DNA of 64,000 nucleotides from Flavobacteriales bacterium (GTDB lineage: Bacteria > Bacteroidota > Bacteroidia > Flavobacteriales_D > UBA2798): positions 1-64,000 of the forward strand of contig JAIBBF010000006.1 of the NCBI GenBank assembly GCA_019694795.1. Direction: 5' to 3'. Positions 17,705-26,674 of the stretch are shown here, in pieces. The position numbers and the translations under genes are program-made. The notes below the pieces were generated by a model. The model did not search any database. It was not told the origin of the DNA and worked only from the letters and a program-made list of their open reading frames with translations. Every line of letters begins with the position of its first letter. Positions within the stretch are counted from its first letter, which is position 1.

Positions 17705-18469
17705 TTAAGGTTTTCTGCAGATGTAGAGAACTTCTTCCTTTTGCAAACGATAGCGCTCAGAAAGCTTTGGATCCATTTCTGCAGCCATTTTATTTTCCTC
17801 TACCACAAATCCTGCTTTTCTTAATTTATCCGGGTAATCCAATCCGAATAAACGAAGATGATCTTTTTGCCAGAAATGCTTCTCACGATCTTCGGGACTG
17901 GTTATTGACCGGTCCTCGTACGTTTCCTTACGGGTATAATCAATCGGAACCTGCATAATAGCCCATCCACCCGGTTTTAAAACCCTTAGCACTTCTGTCA
18001 TGCATTGATGCGGATCATCCACATGCTCCAAAACGTGATTAGAAAACACGATATCGAACTCTTCGTTCTTAAAGGGCATATGATGCATATCCATGTGAAC
18101 ATCGGCCAATGGCGATTCTAAATCGGCGGTTACATAGCGTAAATTCTTCTGGGCGCGAAATTGCTTGTAAAAGCACTGTTCCGGTGCAATATGCAATACA
18201 TCATGTTTGGCTGTAAAATAATCGGTATTCTGCTTTAAATACAACCAAAATAAACGGTGACGTTCAAGGGTGAGGCAATTCGGACAAAGTACATTGTCGC
18301 GCTGATGTGTTCCGTAGGGTAAAAACTTTCTGAATTTTTTCTCACATACCGTACACTCAACTTTATTCCCTTTTAAAAACAAAGGTGCAAACAAACGAAA
18401 CACATAACTCAACCGAATTAACATCGGCCGGGGAATTGTCCTTAATAACCAACCATAAAATTTCTTCAT
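17705..18469 (-). CDS. SAM-dependent methyltransferase with N-terminal zinc ribbon
   Basis: The 254 residues begin with a short hydrophobic helix, then a zinc-ribbon-like pair of Cys-x2-Cys motifs (CTVC near residue 39 and CPNC near residue 62). A class I methyltransferase of the Methyltransf_11 type follows (motif I region VLHIAPEQCFYKQF, then DMHHMPFKNEEFDIVFSNHVLEHV). The substrate is not evident; zinc-ribbon methyltransferases in Bacteroidota are often next to envelope or glycan genes. It lies 26 bases downstream of the ABC transporter gene on the same strand. It meets the caspase gene tail to tail with a 4-base gap. Confidence 0.85.
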   Translation of the reverse strand: MKKFYGWLLRTIPRPMLIRLSYVFRLFAPLFLKGNKVECTVCEKKFRKFLPYGTHQRDNVLCPNCLTLERHRLFWLYLKQNTDYFTAKHDVLHIAPEQCFYKQFRAQKNLRYVTADLESPLADVHMDMHHMPFKNEEFDIVFSNHVLEHVDDPHQCMTEVLRVLKPGGWAIMQVPIDYTRKETYEDRSITSPEDREKHFWQKDHLRLFGLDYPDKLRKAGFVVEENKMAAEMDPKLSERYRLQKEEVLYICRKP

Positions 18470-18495
18470 CGTCTCTCCTGCCCTGCTTTAATGGA

Positions 18496-21400
18496 TTAGG
18501 ACTTCTTTTTCTTTTTAGGAATAATTCCGGATAATAATGATCCTATGTTCAATAACTTTTTGAGCAAATCAAAATAGAGCGCAATGGTGAGTGTTAATGA
18601 CATCAACCAAATCACCATCATATTTGCCCAAAAGGTATCAATATACGATCCAAACAACCGTTTACGCGGCGCATAGAAATGCGATTCCAGGAATCCTTTA
18701 TCATAAGGATCCAGGTAAATCGGATCACTTTTTTGAACCAGGTATCCGTTTTCCACCACAATTGGTTTCAGGTCATTTCTATTCGTAACGAAATTGGTCA
18801 GACTTTGATTGGTATATTCATCCTGCTCTTTAAGGAAGGCCTCATTGAGTTCAGGTGTCTTGGTCATTTCCCGCTTTACGCTATCCAGTTTATTGCTCGA
18901 TTCTTTGTAAACATTTTTATAATGTTTCTTCAGTTTACCTAAATAAACTTCCGTTTCAACCAGAACATTTTCATTGACTTTTTCAGGAGTCAGGTCATCT
19001 ACCATAGGGTGAACAATCGCTTTAATAAAAGCCATTTCACGCTTAATTTCATTTTGGAGGATGATCAGATTTTCTTTTACCAATTCTTTGGCTTCGGCAT
19101 CCGGATTGGCCATATTCAGTTTTACTTCCTGAACATATTTATCCAGTTCCTTCATCCACCAGTCCTTTTTCCAGGTTGCGAACTTGGAAGTTTTGGTATA
19201 ATTAAAGAATTGCTTCTCGAATTTATTGTCCTTAAACTGCGCAACGGCCATTGCCTCATAAGCCCAGCGGGATGCCATTACATTACCAACCAACGGAACT
19301 TTCGATTGAGAAGAGAACCAAGGGTGTAGTTTGTCGAAACGTACAATAACTCCCGAGAATAATAATTGAGGAATAATTAAAATCGGAATGAGGATGTAAA
19401 TAACTTTTGCGGAATTAAAGGATGCGGAAATATTTAATCCTAAAATATTGGCAAAACAAGCTACAGAGAATAAAGCAAACCAATGCGTGAAGGTCATGCC
19501 CTGAATCTCGAGAATAAAGTTTCCTACCACTACATACAATAACATTTGTATAGCAGAAATCAGGAACATGATGGTGATTTTACTATTCAGGTAACTCCAT
19601 TTGGAAAGATTCAGGAAGGATTCCCTTTTCAGGATTTTCTGATCCTTAATAATTTCTTCGGCAGCAACGGTAAGTCCGATAAATAAAGCCACCACTACGC
19701 TGATAAATAAAAACTGAGGAACGTTTTCAGAATCGCGGAATACATAGTGTCCCGATTGTGCACTTTCATTATCGAAGAACTTCACAAAGAAAGCCAGAAT
19801 TAATGCGAGTGCAGGAGCTTCAAACAGGTTAATCAGGACATATTGCTGATTGGTGAGTTTGGATAAAACATCACGAACCAGGTATACCCAGTATTGTTTT
19901 AACTTATTCGGAATTTTAAATGTGCTCTCGGGAATATCTTTTTGCGGAGGTGCTTCCGGAAGTTTGCTCGCAATTTTTTCAAGATAAAATTCATTCCACT
20001 CTTTAGGAGAAATTTTACGGTTTTGCGTAGCATTTCCATATTCATCCACCACTTTCGATTCAATGATGTTGAATATCTGTTCCGGATTTACATTACCACA
20101 AGTAGGACATTCACTTTCGTTACAGTTAACGTGGTTAACCTGTGTTTTAAAATAAATTACAGCGTCTACAGGATTACCATAATAAATCGGATATCCTCCT
20201 ACATCCAGAATCATCAGCTTATCGAACATTTTGAAAATATCCGACGAAGGCTGGTGAATGACTACCCAAACGAGTTTACCTTTTAAAGCAAGCTCTTTAA
20301 GTAAGTCCATGATGTTTTCGGAGTCGCGCGATGACAAACCAGAAGTTGGTTCATCCACGAATAACACCGATGGTTCACGAATCAATTCGAGACCGATGTT
20401 CAAACGCTTTCTTTGTCCACCCGAAATCGTTTTATCCAGCGGATTTCCTACTCTCAGATCCTTCGTTTCGTATAATCCGAGTGCGGTAAGTAGGTTTAAA
20501 ACCAATTTTGTTATTTGAGCATCGCTCATGTTTCCAAAACACAATTTTGCATTGTAAAACAGGTTTTGGAAAACCGTTAATTCTTCAATCAGAAGGTCAT
20601 CTTGCGATACATAACCGATAACGCCTTCGATTTTGGAACTTTCTTTATAGATATCCACTCCATTAACGGTAATGGCCCCCTGCGTTGGAGGGTAATTTCC
20701 GTTCAATACGTTTAATAAAGTCGATTTACCGGCTCCGGATCCTCCCATAATTCCTAATAGTTTTCCTGATTCTTCAGAAAAACTCAAGGGATGCAATCCG
20801 ATTTTTCCTCCTTTAAAGTGATACATGATATTATCCACCTTAAATACAATTTTACTGGTGGTGGTATCACTGAGGAATTTGGAAATTATATCGGAATAAT
20901 AGATCGGTTGTACACGCGAGGAACGAATGGATGAACCTTGTGTTAGAATGTAAACGCGTAATGGCGTAATGTTAATACCATTCAGGTAAATCTCTGAATT
21001 GCCATAGTAGCGCAGGAAATAAATTCCAACTGAATTGATACGGACTACACGGATTTGTCCTTGAATACCTTCGCTGTAGATGTGTTTTGCTTCGAGGAAA
21101 ATAGATTCTTTGCTGTTATTGATATAAAGCAAATGTGATCCATCTTCAATTTGATCTTCTTTATTATCTACGAAATTTTTGCAACGGCGGAATTCTTCAT
21201 CAGAAATGTTAAAGGTTTCAGCTACTGTACTTGCAAACTCTAATTCCTGTTCGGTAATGGATAAATTTTCATTGATAAATTCGAGGATACGAACCAATAC
21301 AATGATTTTCTGTTTTTGTGCAAGCTCTTCATTGATCTGGGTACAGATACGAAGGACTTTAACCGAGTTAACGGATGTACGTTTTTTTGCTCCGTCTTTC

Positions 21401-21618
21401 TTTTGTGATTTCCCCTGGTGGGTTTCCAGGTATTCATCAAAAAGCTTGAGGTATTCATCAACTAACTCCTGATTGAGCTGCGACTTAAGGAATATTTCAA
21501 CGATACGTCGACCGCCTCCCTGGGGAGTTTCCGAATCGGCTTCGGGTTCGTCCTCGTCTTCAACCCTCGCAATAATCGCGAAGAGCTGCATCAGGGCTTT
21601 TAATATCCGTTCACTCAT
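18496..21618 (-). CDS. Large ABCG-like ABC transporter with N-terminal TerB/FHA-like regions
   Basis: One 1040-residue chain combines several modules. An acidic helical N-terminal region (about residues 1-150) looks TerB-like. Next is an FHA-like beta segment (about 160-250). The ATPase has Walker A GGSGAGKST near 292, signature ISGGQRKRL near 398, Walker B VLFVDEPTSG near 417 and switch His455. A Cys cluster (C-N-E-S-E-C-P-T-C) near 499 follows, then an ABC-2 membrane domain of about six helices. A long periplasmic loop sits between helices five and six. This nucleotide-domain-first order is that of ABCG half-transporters, which work as dimers. The transported substrate is unknown. A methyltransferase follows it closely. 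Confidence 0.88.
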   Translation of the reverse strand: MSERILKALMQLFAIIARVEDEDEPEADSETPQGGGRRIVEIFLKSQLNQELVDEYLKLFDEYLETHQGKSQKKDGAKKRTSVNSVKVLRICTQINEELAQKQKIIVLVRILEFINENLSITEQELEFASTVAETFNISDEEFRRCKNFVDNKEDQIEDGSHLLYINNSKESIFLEAKHIYSEGIQGQIRVVRINSVGIYFLRYYGNSEIYLNGINITPLRVYILTQGSSIRSSRVQPIYYSDIISKFLSDTTTSKIVFKVDNIMYHFKGGKIGLHPLSFSEESGKLLGIMGGSGAGKSTLLNVLNGNYPPTQGAITVNGVDIYKESSKIEGVIGYVSQDDLLIEELTVFQNLFYNAKLCFGNMSDAQITKLVLNLLTALGLYETKDLRVGNPLDKTISGGQRKRLNIGLELIREPSVLFVDEPTSGLSSRDSENIMDLLKELALKGKLVWVVIHQPSSDIFKMFDKLMILDVGGYPIYYGNPVDAVIYFKTQVNHVNCNESECPTCGNVNPEQIFNIIESKVVDEYGNATQNRKISPKEWNEFYLEKIASKLPEAPPQKDIPESTFKIPNKLKQYWVYLVRDVLSKLTNQQYVLINLFEAPALALILAFFVKFFDNESAQSGHYVFRDSENVPQFLFISVVVALFIGLTVAAEEIIKDQKILKRESFLNLSKWSYLNSKITIMFLISAIQMLLYVVVGNFILEIQGMTFTHWFALFSVACFANILGLNISASFNSAKVIYILIPILIIPQLLFSGVIVRFDKLHPWFSSQSKVPLVGNVMASRWAYEAMAVAQFKDNKFEKQFFNYTKTSKFATWKKDWWMKELDKYVQEVKLNMANPDAEAKELVKENLIILQNEIKREMAFIKAIVHPMVDDLTPEKVNENVLVETEVYLGKLKKHYKNVYKESSNKLDSVKREMTKTPELNEAFLKEQDEYTNQSLTNFVTNRNDLKPIVVENGYLVQKSDPIYLDPYDKGFLESHFYAPRKRLFGSYIDTFWANMMVIWLMSLTLTIALYFDLLKKLLNIGSLLSGIIPKKKKKS

Positions 21619-21643
21619 GTGTTTGTGTGTATTGGTTTAAACA

Positions 21644-21671
21644 CAAAAAGACATTACCAATGAATGTCTTT
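21644..21671 (-). terminator. Rho-independent-type hairpin after the 21.7-23.1 kb gene pair
   Basis: On the minus strand a perfect 9-base stem (AAAGACATT / AATGTCTTT) with a 7-base loop is followed by a short U-run. It lies 22 bases after the stop of the upstream exported gene and 26 bases before the ABC transporter start, so it probably separates the two units. Confidence 0.6.
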
Positions 21672-21692
21672 CTGCGTTCGGCTATTACCGTT

Positions 21693-22151
21693 TTATTTTT
21701 TGATCTGTTTGAATCCGATGAGCATCACTGCACATCCTGATGTTTTTTTATTGGGATCCAAACGAGCTTCGATGATCACGTCGAGGGTCGACTCCACTTT
21801 AAAATCCCAATAGGTAGCGTTTCCGTAATCCATATTGGAGAAAAGCAGATTTCTTTCTTTATCGTACACGTCGAAAATCACGTATTTGTCTTTTGTACCG
21901 GCAGAAGCTGCAATGCGGTAGGTAGAACCTCCGAAAAATGTTGTGGTAAATTCTGCAGTTTGTTCTTCATCTAACAAGGCTCTGTAGGTCTGACCATCCG
22001 AAATAAAAATAGCGCTTTTGTCTTTTTTACTTGGTTTGGTAAGGTAATCCTTACAGATATTAGTTAATGAATCGCAGCTTTGAGCATTTACAAAACCTGC
22101 CGTAAAAAACAGGGCCAAAGCAATGAATAGAGTGTGCTTATTCAGTTTCAT
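21693..22151 (-). CDS. Small exported protein of unknown function
   Basis: No family recognised. The 152-residue protein has a standard signal peptide ending at VNAQ. A first Cys-containing loop (SCDSLTNICKDYL) follows, then a predominantly beta-rich body (TTTFFGGSTYRIAAS and VIIEARLDPNKKTSGCAVMLIGF). The pattern resembles small secreted beta-sandwich proteins of Bacteroidota. Its ATG overlaps the stop of the preceding lipoprotein gene by four bases, so the two are coupled and may form a periplasmic or cell-surface pair. Confidence 0.7.
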   Translation of the reverse strand: MKLNKHTLFIALALFFTAGFVNAQSCDSLTNICKDYLTKPSKKDKSAIFISDGQTYRALLDEEQTAEFTTTFFGGSTYRIAASAGTKDKYVIFDVYDKERNLLFSNMDYGNATYWDFKVESTLDVIIEARLDPNKKTSGCAVMLIGFKQIKK

Positions 22152-23068
22152 AGGGCAGATTCAACGATTTTGGTTCTTAATGCTTTTACTTTTTCAGTGA
22201 TGGAGGTCAAAATTTCCGGAGTAAGGTTCACCTTGGTGGTGCTCTTAATTACGGTAATTTGATTATCGGCATCAGTTTCTGGTTTTTGGTAGCTGTAGGT
22301 AAATTCTACATTAGCGAAATAGCTGTAAAGTTCTTCCATTTCAGAAAGAAGGTTGCTATAGCTTTCTTCTGTATTGTACTGCTCAAGTAATTCAATCAGA
22401 TTCGAAAGTGTGGTTTTTTGCTCACCGATACGGTTGATCAGATTTTGGTTATTGTTTTGTTGCACCACTTCGCAGGCGAAATACAATGCTTCAACCCATC
22501 CACCGGTAAGAATTAAACCTGCTTCTTGCGAACGATCATTGTTTTTCAGGTATTCATCTCCATTTCTGTAGGCATCACTAACGATAACCAGCATGGAATC
22601 TTTATTCCCCATGTTTTCGGAGAAACGATCCATGATGTCTTCAGAAAATGCACCTCCCATATCGAGTTCTTTCGATAATTGTTCAACAGAAGAGAGATAA
22701 GTCAATGCTTCATTGGTATTATCATACATGGTAGCATAGCCTAAATCAGCTCCGTAAACACCTAAGTTGAGTGCTTTCGCAAATTTTGTAGAATAGCTGG
22801 CCGTAGCACTGGTCGGATTTAGCATCGACGCATTGTAAGGCGCACCGGTACTTTTAATCAACTCCGCTGTTTGAAACGGTGAAGGAATACTAAACAACTT
22901 ACCGTTGATCGTCATCCCCATTGCATCGTTGGTGTCGAGTACATTAGGATTTACCTTCGTCACATCCTGTTCAGTGGTATTGGAATCTCCACAGCTCGCT
23001 AATGCAAGGGAAACTATCCCCACAGAAACGATACCGAGCTTCCTGAGGTCTTTTGAAAAATTAGACAT
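22148..23068 (-). CDS. Lipoprotein of unknown function
   Basis: The 306 residues start with a short polar stretch and then a lipoprotein signal (GIVSVGIVSLALASC, lipidated Cys near residue 27). The mature part is mostly amphipathic helix with many Glu/Asn, few cysteines and no catalytic motif that I can recognise. Helical, Glu-rich regions such as SNLLSEMEELYSYFANVEF suggest a helical-bundle surface lipoprotein. The gene is upstream of and coupled to a small exported beta-rich protein. Its promoter is not clear; the nearest candidate, near 23090, is imperfect. Confidence 0.7.
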   Translation of the reverse strand: MSNFSKDLRKLGIVSVGIVSLALASCGDSNTTEQDVTKVNPNVLDTNDAMGMTINGKLFSIPSPFQTAELIKSTGAPYNASMLNPTSATASYSTKFAKALNLGVYGADLGYATMYDNTNEALTYLSSVEQLSKELDMGGAFSEDIMDRFSENMGNKDSMLVIVSDAYRNGDEYLKNNDRSQEAGLILTGGWVEALYFACEVVQQNNNQNLINRIGEQKTTLSNLIELLEQYNTEESYSNLLSEMEELYSYFANVEFTYSYQKPETDADNQITVIKSTTKVNLTPEILTSITEKVKALRTKIVESAL

Positions 23069-23212
23069 ATTCAGACTGGCTTTTTTTTAACGGTGCAAGT
23101 AATAAAATTTTAGCGATATCTCAAAAAAGAGATGTTCGATAAAAAAAAGAAAATGTTCGCCGAATTTGCGCTTTGATGGGGTCAATGAATTGTGAAAAAG
23201 CCTTCTTTGTGC

Positions 23213-23219
23213 TATTTTG
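23213..23219 (+). promoter_or_regulatory. -7 box immediately before pfkA
   Basis: TATTTTG is preceded by TTG at a spacing of 20 bases. It ends 6 bases before the ATG at 23225, predicting a leaderless or nearly leaderless transcript. It also excludes the upstream in-frame GTG at 23192 as the start. Confidence 0.55.
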
Positions 23220-23224
23220 CAACA

Positions 23225-24193
23225 ATGAAGAAAATCGCTGTTTTCACCTCAGGAGGTGATAGTCCGGGAATGAATGCCTGTATTCGGGCAGTTGTGCGTA
23301 CCGCTGCTTTCCATAATATACAAACCACTGGTATTCTGCATGGTTACGAGGGAATGATGGATGCTGAATTTGTAGAACTTACCCGAAGTTCTGTGGCCAA
23401 TATCATCAATCGCGGGGGGACCATCCTCAAAACGGCCCGCAGTAAGCGCTTCATGGAGGCTGAAGGAAGAAAAATAGCGCTGAATAACCTTAAATCTGCC
23501 GGAATCGATGGTATTGTTGCTATTGGGGGCGATGGCACATTTACAGGAGCCAGGGTTTTTTCAGAAATCTGCGATATTTCCATTGTAGGGTGTCCGGGTA
23601 CGATCGATAATGATTTAGTGGGGACCGATTACACCATCGGATACGACACCGCTATTAACACAGTGATGGAAGCTGTTGATAAAATTCGGGATACGGCGGA
23701 AAGTCACGACCGGCTTTTTTTCGTGGAGGTTATGGGACGCGATGCGGGTTTGATTGCTTTGCGTTCCGGAATTGCGGTTGGAGCGGAAGATATTTTAATT
23801 CCTGAAACCCGGACAGATCTTAACCTTTTGATAGAAAAATTAAGGGAAGGAAGAAAAACCAAGACCTCAAAAATCATCATCGTTGCAGAAGGAGATGAAG
23901 CCGGGGGAGCATTTACGGTAGCAGACCAGGTGAAAAAAGCATTGCCCTTTTATGATACACGGGTTACTGTATTAGGACATATCCAACGCGGGGGGAATCC
24001 AACCTGTATGGATCGGGTCAATTCTTCGCGTATGGGATTTGCAGCGGTAGAGGCTTTAATGAACGGAAAAAATGGGGTGATGATCGGAATTGTGAATAAC
24101 AATATCACTTATACACCATTCGAAAATGCCATAAAGCATATTCAGCAAATATATCCCGACTATCTTCGCATGATGGAAATTCTTTCCATGTAA
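23225..24193 (+). CDS. pfkA: ATP-dependent 6-phosphofructokinase
   Basis: This glycolytic enzyme phosphorylates fructose 6-phosphate. I chose the internal ATG giving MKKIAVFTSGGDSPGMNA; a GTG 11 codons upstream precedes the promoter box. The 322-residue length is typical of group A PFKs. Gly104 in GGDGT marks ATP rather than pyrophosphate use. Asp128 in PGTIDND is the catalytic base, and MGRDAGLIAL is the substrate-binding helix. It is immediately followed by priA (7-base gap). The start is well supported by family alignment and the promoter position. Confidence 0.96.
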   Translation: MKKIAVFTSGGDSPGMNACIRAVVRTAAFHNIQTTGILHGYEGMMDAEFVELTRSSVANIINRGGTILKTARSKRFMEAEGRKIALNNLKSAGIDGIVAIGGDGTFTGARVFSEICDISIVGCPGTIDNDLVGTDYTIGYDTAINTVMEAVDKIRDTAESHDRLFFVEVMGRDAGLIALRSGIAVGAEDILIPETRTDLNLLIEKLREGRKTKTSKIIIVAEGDEAGGAFTVADQVKKALPFYDTRVTVLGHIQRGGNPTCMDRVNSSRMGFAAVEALMNGKNGVMIGIVNNNITYTPFENAIKHIQQIYPDYLRMMEILSM

Positions 24194-24199
24194 GTAATT

Positions 24200-26674
24200 G
24201 TGACGGATCGTAAAACATATTTTGCCGACATCATTCTCCCCCTAGCGGTTCCCCAGTATTATACCTACCGGGTCCCCATGGAGTTGAATGAAAGCATCGC
24301 CATTGGAATGCGTGCCATTGTTCAATTTGGAAAAGCCAGATTGTATACCGGAATCGTGCGGAAAATTCACGAGGTGGCACCTGCACATTACGAGGCCAAA
24401 TACATGGAGGGATTACTCGACGACCGGGCCATTGTTACTGAAGGACAAATGCAATTCTGGGAATGGATGGCAGGCTACTATTGCTGCACCGTTGGTGAAG
24501 TTTTTGTAGCAGCTTTACCGGGAAGTTTACGCCTTGCTTCCGAAACCAAAATCGTATTGTTATCGGAAGAAAATGAAGGATCGCATTCACCAAAGGAACA
24601 AGTGATTTTAGATGCGCTTTCAGCAAGAGGGACCTTAACACTTTCTGAAGTTTCGGAATTACTACATCAAAAAAATGTTCAGCCTTACATTAAAAGTCTG
24701 ATCGAAAAAAACAGAATCGCTGTTGAGGAAGAATTAAAATTCAGGTATAAGCCAAAATATGAAACTGTGCTTGAATTGCATGAGGCTTATCAGGATGAAG
24801 AAAATCTGAAATCGCTTTTTGCCCAATTGGAAAACGATAAACGGGCCATTAAACGGGTTGATGCATTATTAAAATTTATTCAGCTTTCCGGTAAATACTC
24901 AGCGAAGGAAATTCCCGTTAAAAAATCGGAACTCATTCAGCAATTGGAAGGAAATGCTTCACCGATTGAGACGCTGATAAAAAATGGGATTTTAATTCCC
25001 AGAAAAGTGAGAGTCGACCGGCTAGCTCTGGATTTGGGAGAGTCCTCCCCTATGCCTGTATTGTCGGAAGAACAACAATCGGCATTGGATCAAATCAATC
25101 ATCATTTTGAAAATAAAGAAACCGTTTTACTTCACGGGGTGACCGGATCCGGAAAAACGGAAATCTATGTAAAACTGATTGATCAGGTGTTAAAATCGGG
25201 ACAAGGACAAGTATTGTACTTATTGCCGGAAATCGCTTTAACTACCCAAATTATTAATCGTCTTCGTCGATTTTTTGGCGATGTTGTTGGCGTGTATCAT
25301 TCTCGATTTAATGAACAGGAAAGAGCGGAGATATGGACCAAAACACTAAAAGGAGAATACAAAATTCTTATTGGAGCACGATCTTCTCTATTTCTGCCTT
25401 TTCATGATTTGAAATTGGTAATTATCGACGAAGAACATGAAAATTCATTTAAGCAATACGATCCTTCGCCACGCTATCAGGCACGCGATTCTGCCATTGT
25501 ATTGGCAATGATGAATAAAGCAAAAACATTATTGGGATCGGCAACTCCCAGCATAGAATCCTATTACAACGCATTGCAGGATAAATATGGATTAGTGGTG
25601 TTGAAAAAGCGTTTTGGAGGAATGTTATTGCCCGAAATTCAATGCATCGATTTAAAGAAATCGCATCAGCGAAAGGAAATGCACGAATCGTTTTCGCACG
25701 ATTTATTGGAGTTTATCCGAACAGCCATTGGTAATAAAGAACAAGTCATTTTATTTCAGAACCGAAGAGGATATACTCCCCAATGGAAATGCGAAACGTG
25801 TGGATGGGTTCCAAAGTGTAAAAACTGCGATGTCTCGCTCACTTATCACAAGCATAGTCATTCACTGCAATGCCATTATTGCAATTTGAATATGAGTCCA
25901 CCCAAAGTATGCAGCGCCTGTGGAAGTCACAAACTCAACATGCTGGGATTTGGTACTGAAAAAATTGAAGAGGATCTGGTGCAACTCATTCCCGGAATCC
26001 GCGTACAGCGATTGGATCTGGATACTTCCCGGTCGAAAAACGCCTATTTACAATTGTTGAGTGATTTCGAAGATCATAAAATTGATGTGTTGGTGGGAAC
26101 ACAAATGGTGACCAAAGGTCTGGATTTTGATAATGTTGCTTTAGTCGGTGTTTTAAATGCCGATAGTCTTTTAAACTTCCCCGATTTCAGAGCTTTTGAG
26201 CGATCATTTCAACTTTTAGCCCAGGTATCAGGAAGATCCGGAAGAAAAAACAAAAGAGGATTGGTCCAGATACAAACCTGGGAACCCAATCACTGGGTGA
26301 TACAAAAAGTAATGCAAAATGATTACGAAGGTTTATATAAACAAGAAATCATTGAACGAAGAAATTTTCATTATCCTCCATTTATTAAATTAATACGGAT
26401 TACCATTCGCCATAAAGACCGTTTAAAAGCGGCCGAAGGAGCTGATGCTTTAGCTAAAACATTGCGCAAAGAAATGGGAAAACGAATTTTAGGTCCGGAA
26501 GAACCTGTTATTTCAAGAATTCGCAATTATTATATTCGAAACATCACCATCAAAATCGAAAAAGGATCGACTTATCCGCAATGGAAAAAACACCTGATGG
26601 ATGTTATTTTAGATTTTAGAAAAATTAATGACAAAGGAAAATACCTGGTCGATATTGATGTTGACCCTGCATGA
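24200..26674 (+). CDS. priA: Primosomal protein N' (replication restart helicase PriA)
   Basis: The 824-residue protein starts at GTG, 7 bases after the pfkA stop. It has the N-terminal 3'-DNA-binding region (FADIILPLAVPQYYTYRVP), then the helicase core with Walker A GVTGSGKTEIY near residue 313 and Walker B IIDEEHE near 410. Eight cysteines in CETCGW, CKNC, CHYC and CSAC form the two zinc sites of PriA (about residues 530-575). The core continues with TQMVTKGLDFDNV. PriA reloads the replisome at stalled forks. It meets the convergent cyclase gene with no spacer. Confidence 0.97.
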   Translation: MTDRKTYFADIILPLAVPQYYTYRVPMELNESIAIGMRAIVQFGKARLYTGIVRKIHEVAPAHYEAKYMEGLLDDRAIVTEGQMQFWEWMAGYYCCTVGEVFVAALPGSLRLASETKIVLLSEENEGSHSPKEQVILDALSARGTLTLSEVSELLHQKNVQPYIKSLIEKNRIAVEEELKFRYKPKYETVLELHEAYQDEENLKSLFAQLENDKRAIKRVDALLKFIQLSGKYSAKEIPVKKSELIQQLEGNASPIETLIKNGILIPRKVRVDRLALDLGESSPMPVLSEEQQSALDQINHHFENKETVLLHGVTGSGKTEIYVKLIDQVLKSGQGQVLYLLPEIALTTQIINRLRRFFGDVVGVYHSRFNEQERAEIWTKTLKGEYKILIGARSSLFLPFHDLKLVIIDEEHENSFKQYDPSPRYQARDSAIVLAMMNKAKTLLGSATPSIESYYNALQDKYGLVVLKKRFGGMLLPEIQCIDLKKSHQRKEMHESFSHDLLEFIRTAIGNKEQVILFQNRRGYTPQWKCETCGWVPKCKNCDVSLTYHKHSHSLQCHYCNLNMSPPKVCSACGSHKLNMLGFGTEKIEEDLVQLIPGIRVQRLDLDTSRSKNAYLQLLSDFEDHKIDVLVGTQMVTKGLDFDNVALVGVLNADSLLNFPDFRAFERSFQLLAQVSGRSGRKNKRGLVQIQTWEPNHWVIQKVMQNDYEGLYKQEIIERRNFHYPPFIKLIRITIRHKDRLKAAEGADALAKTLRKEMGKRILGPEEPVISRIRNYYIRNITIKIEKGSTYPQWKKHLMDVILDFRKINDKGKYLVDIDVDPA

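Noticed and set aside
23101-23130. Short hairpin-like ATCTC / GAGAT around an A-run
   Set aside because: The stem is only 5 bases and the loop is an A-run without a U-tail in either direction; not a terminator.
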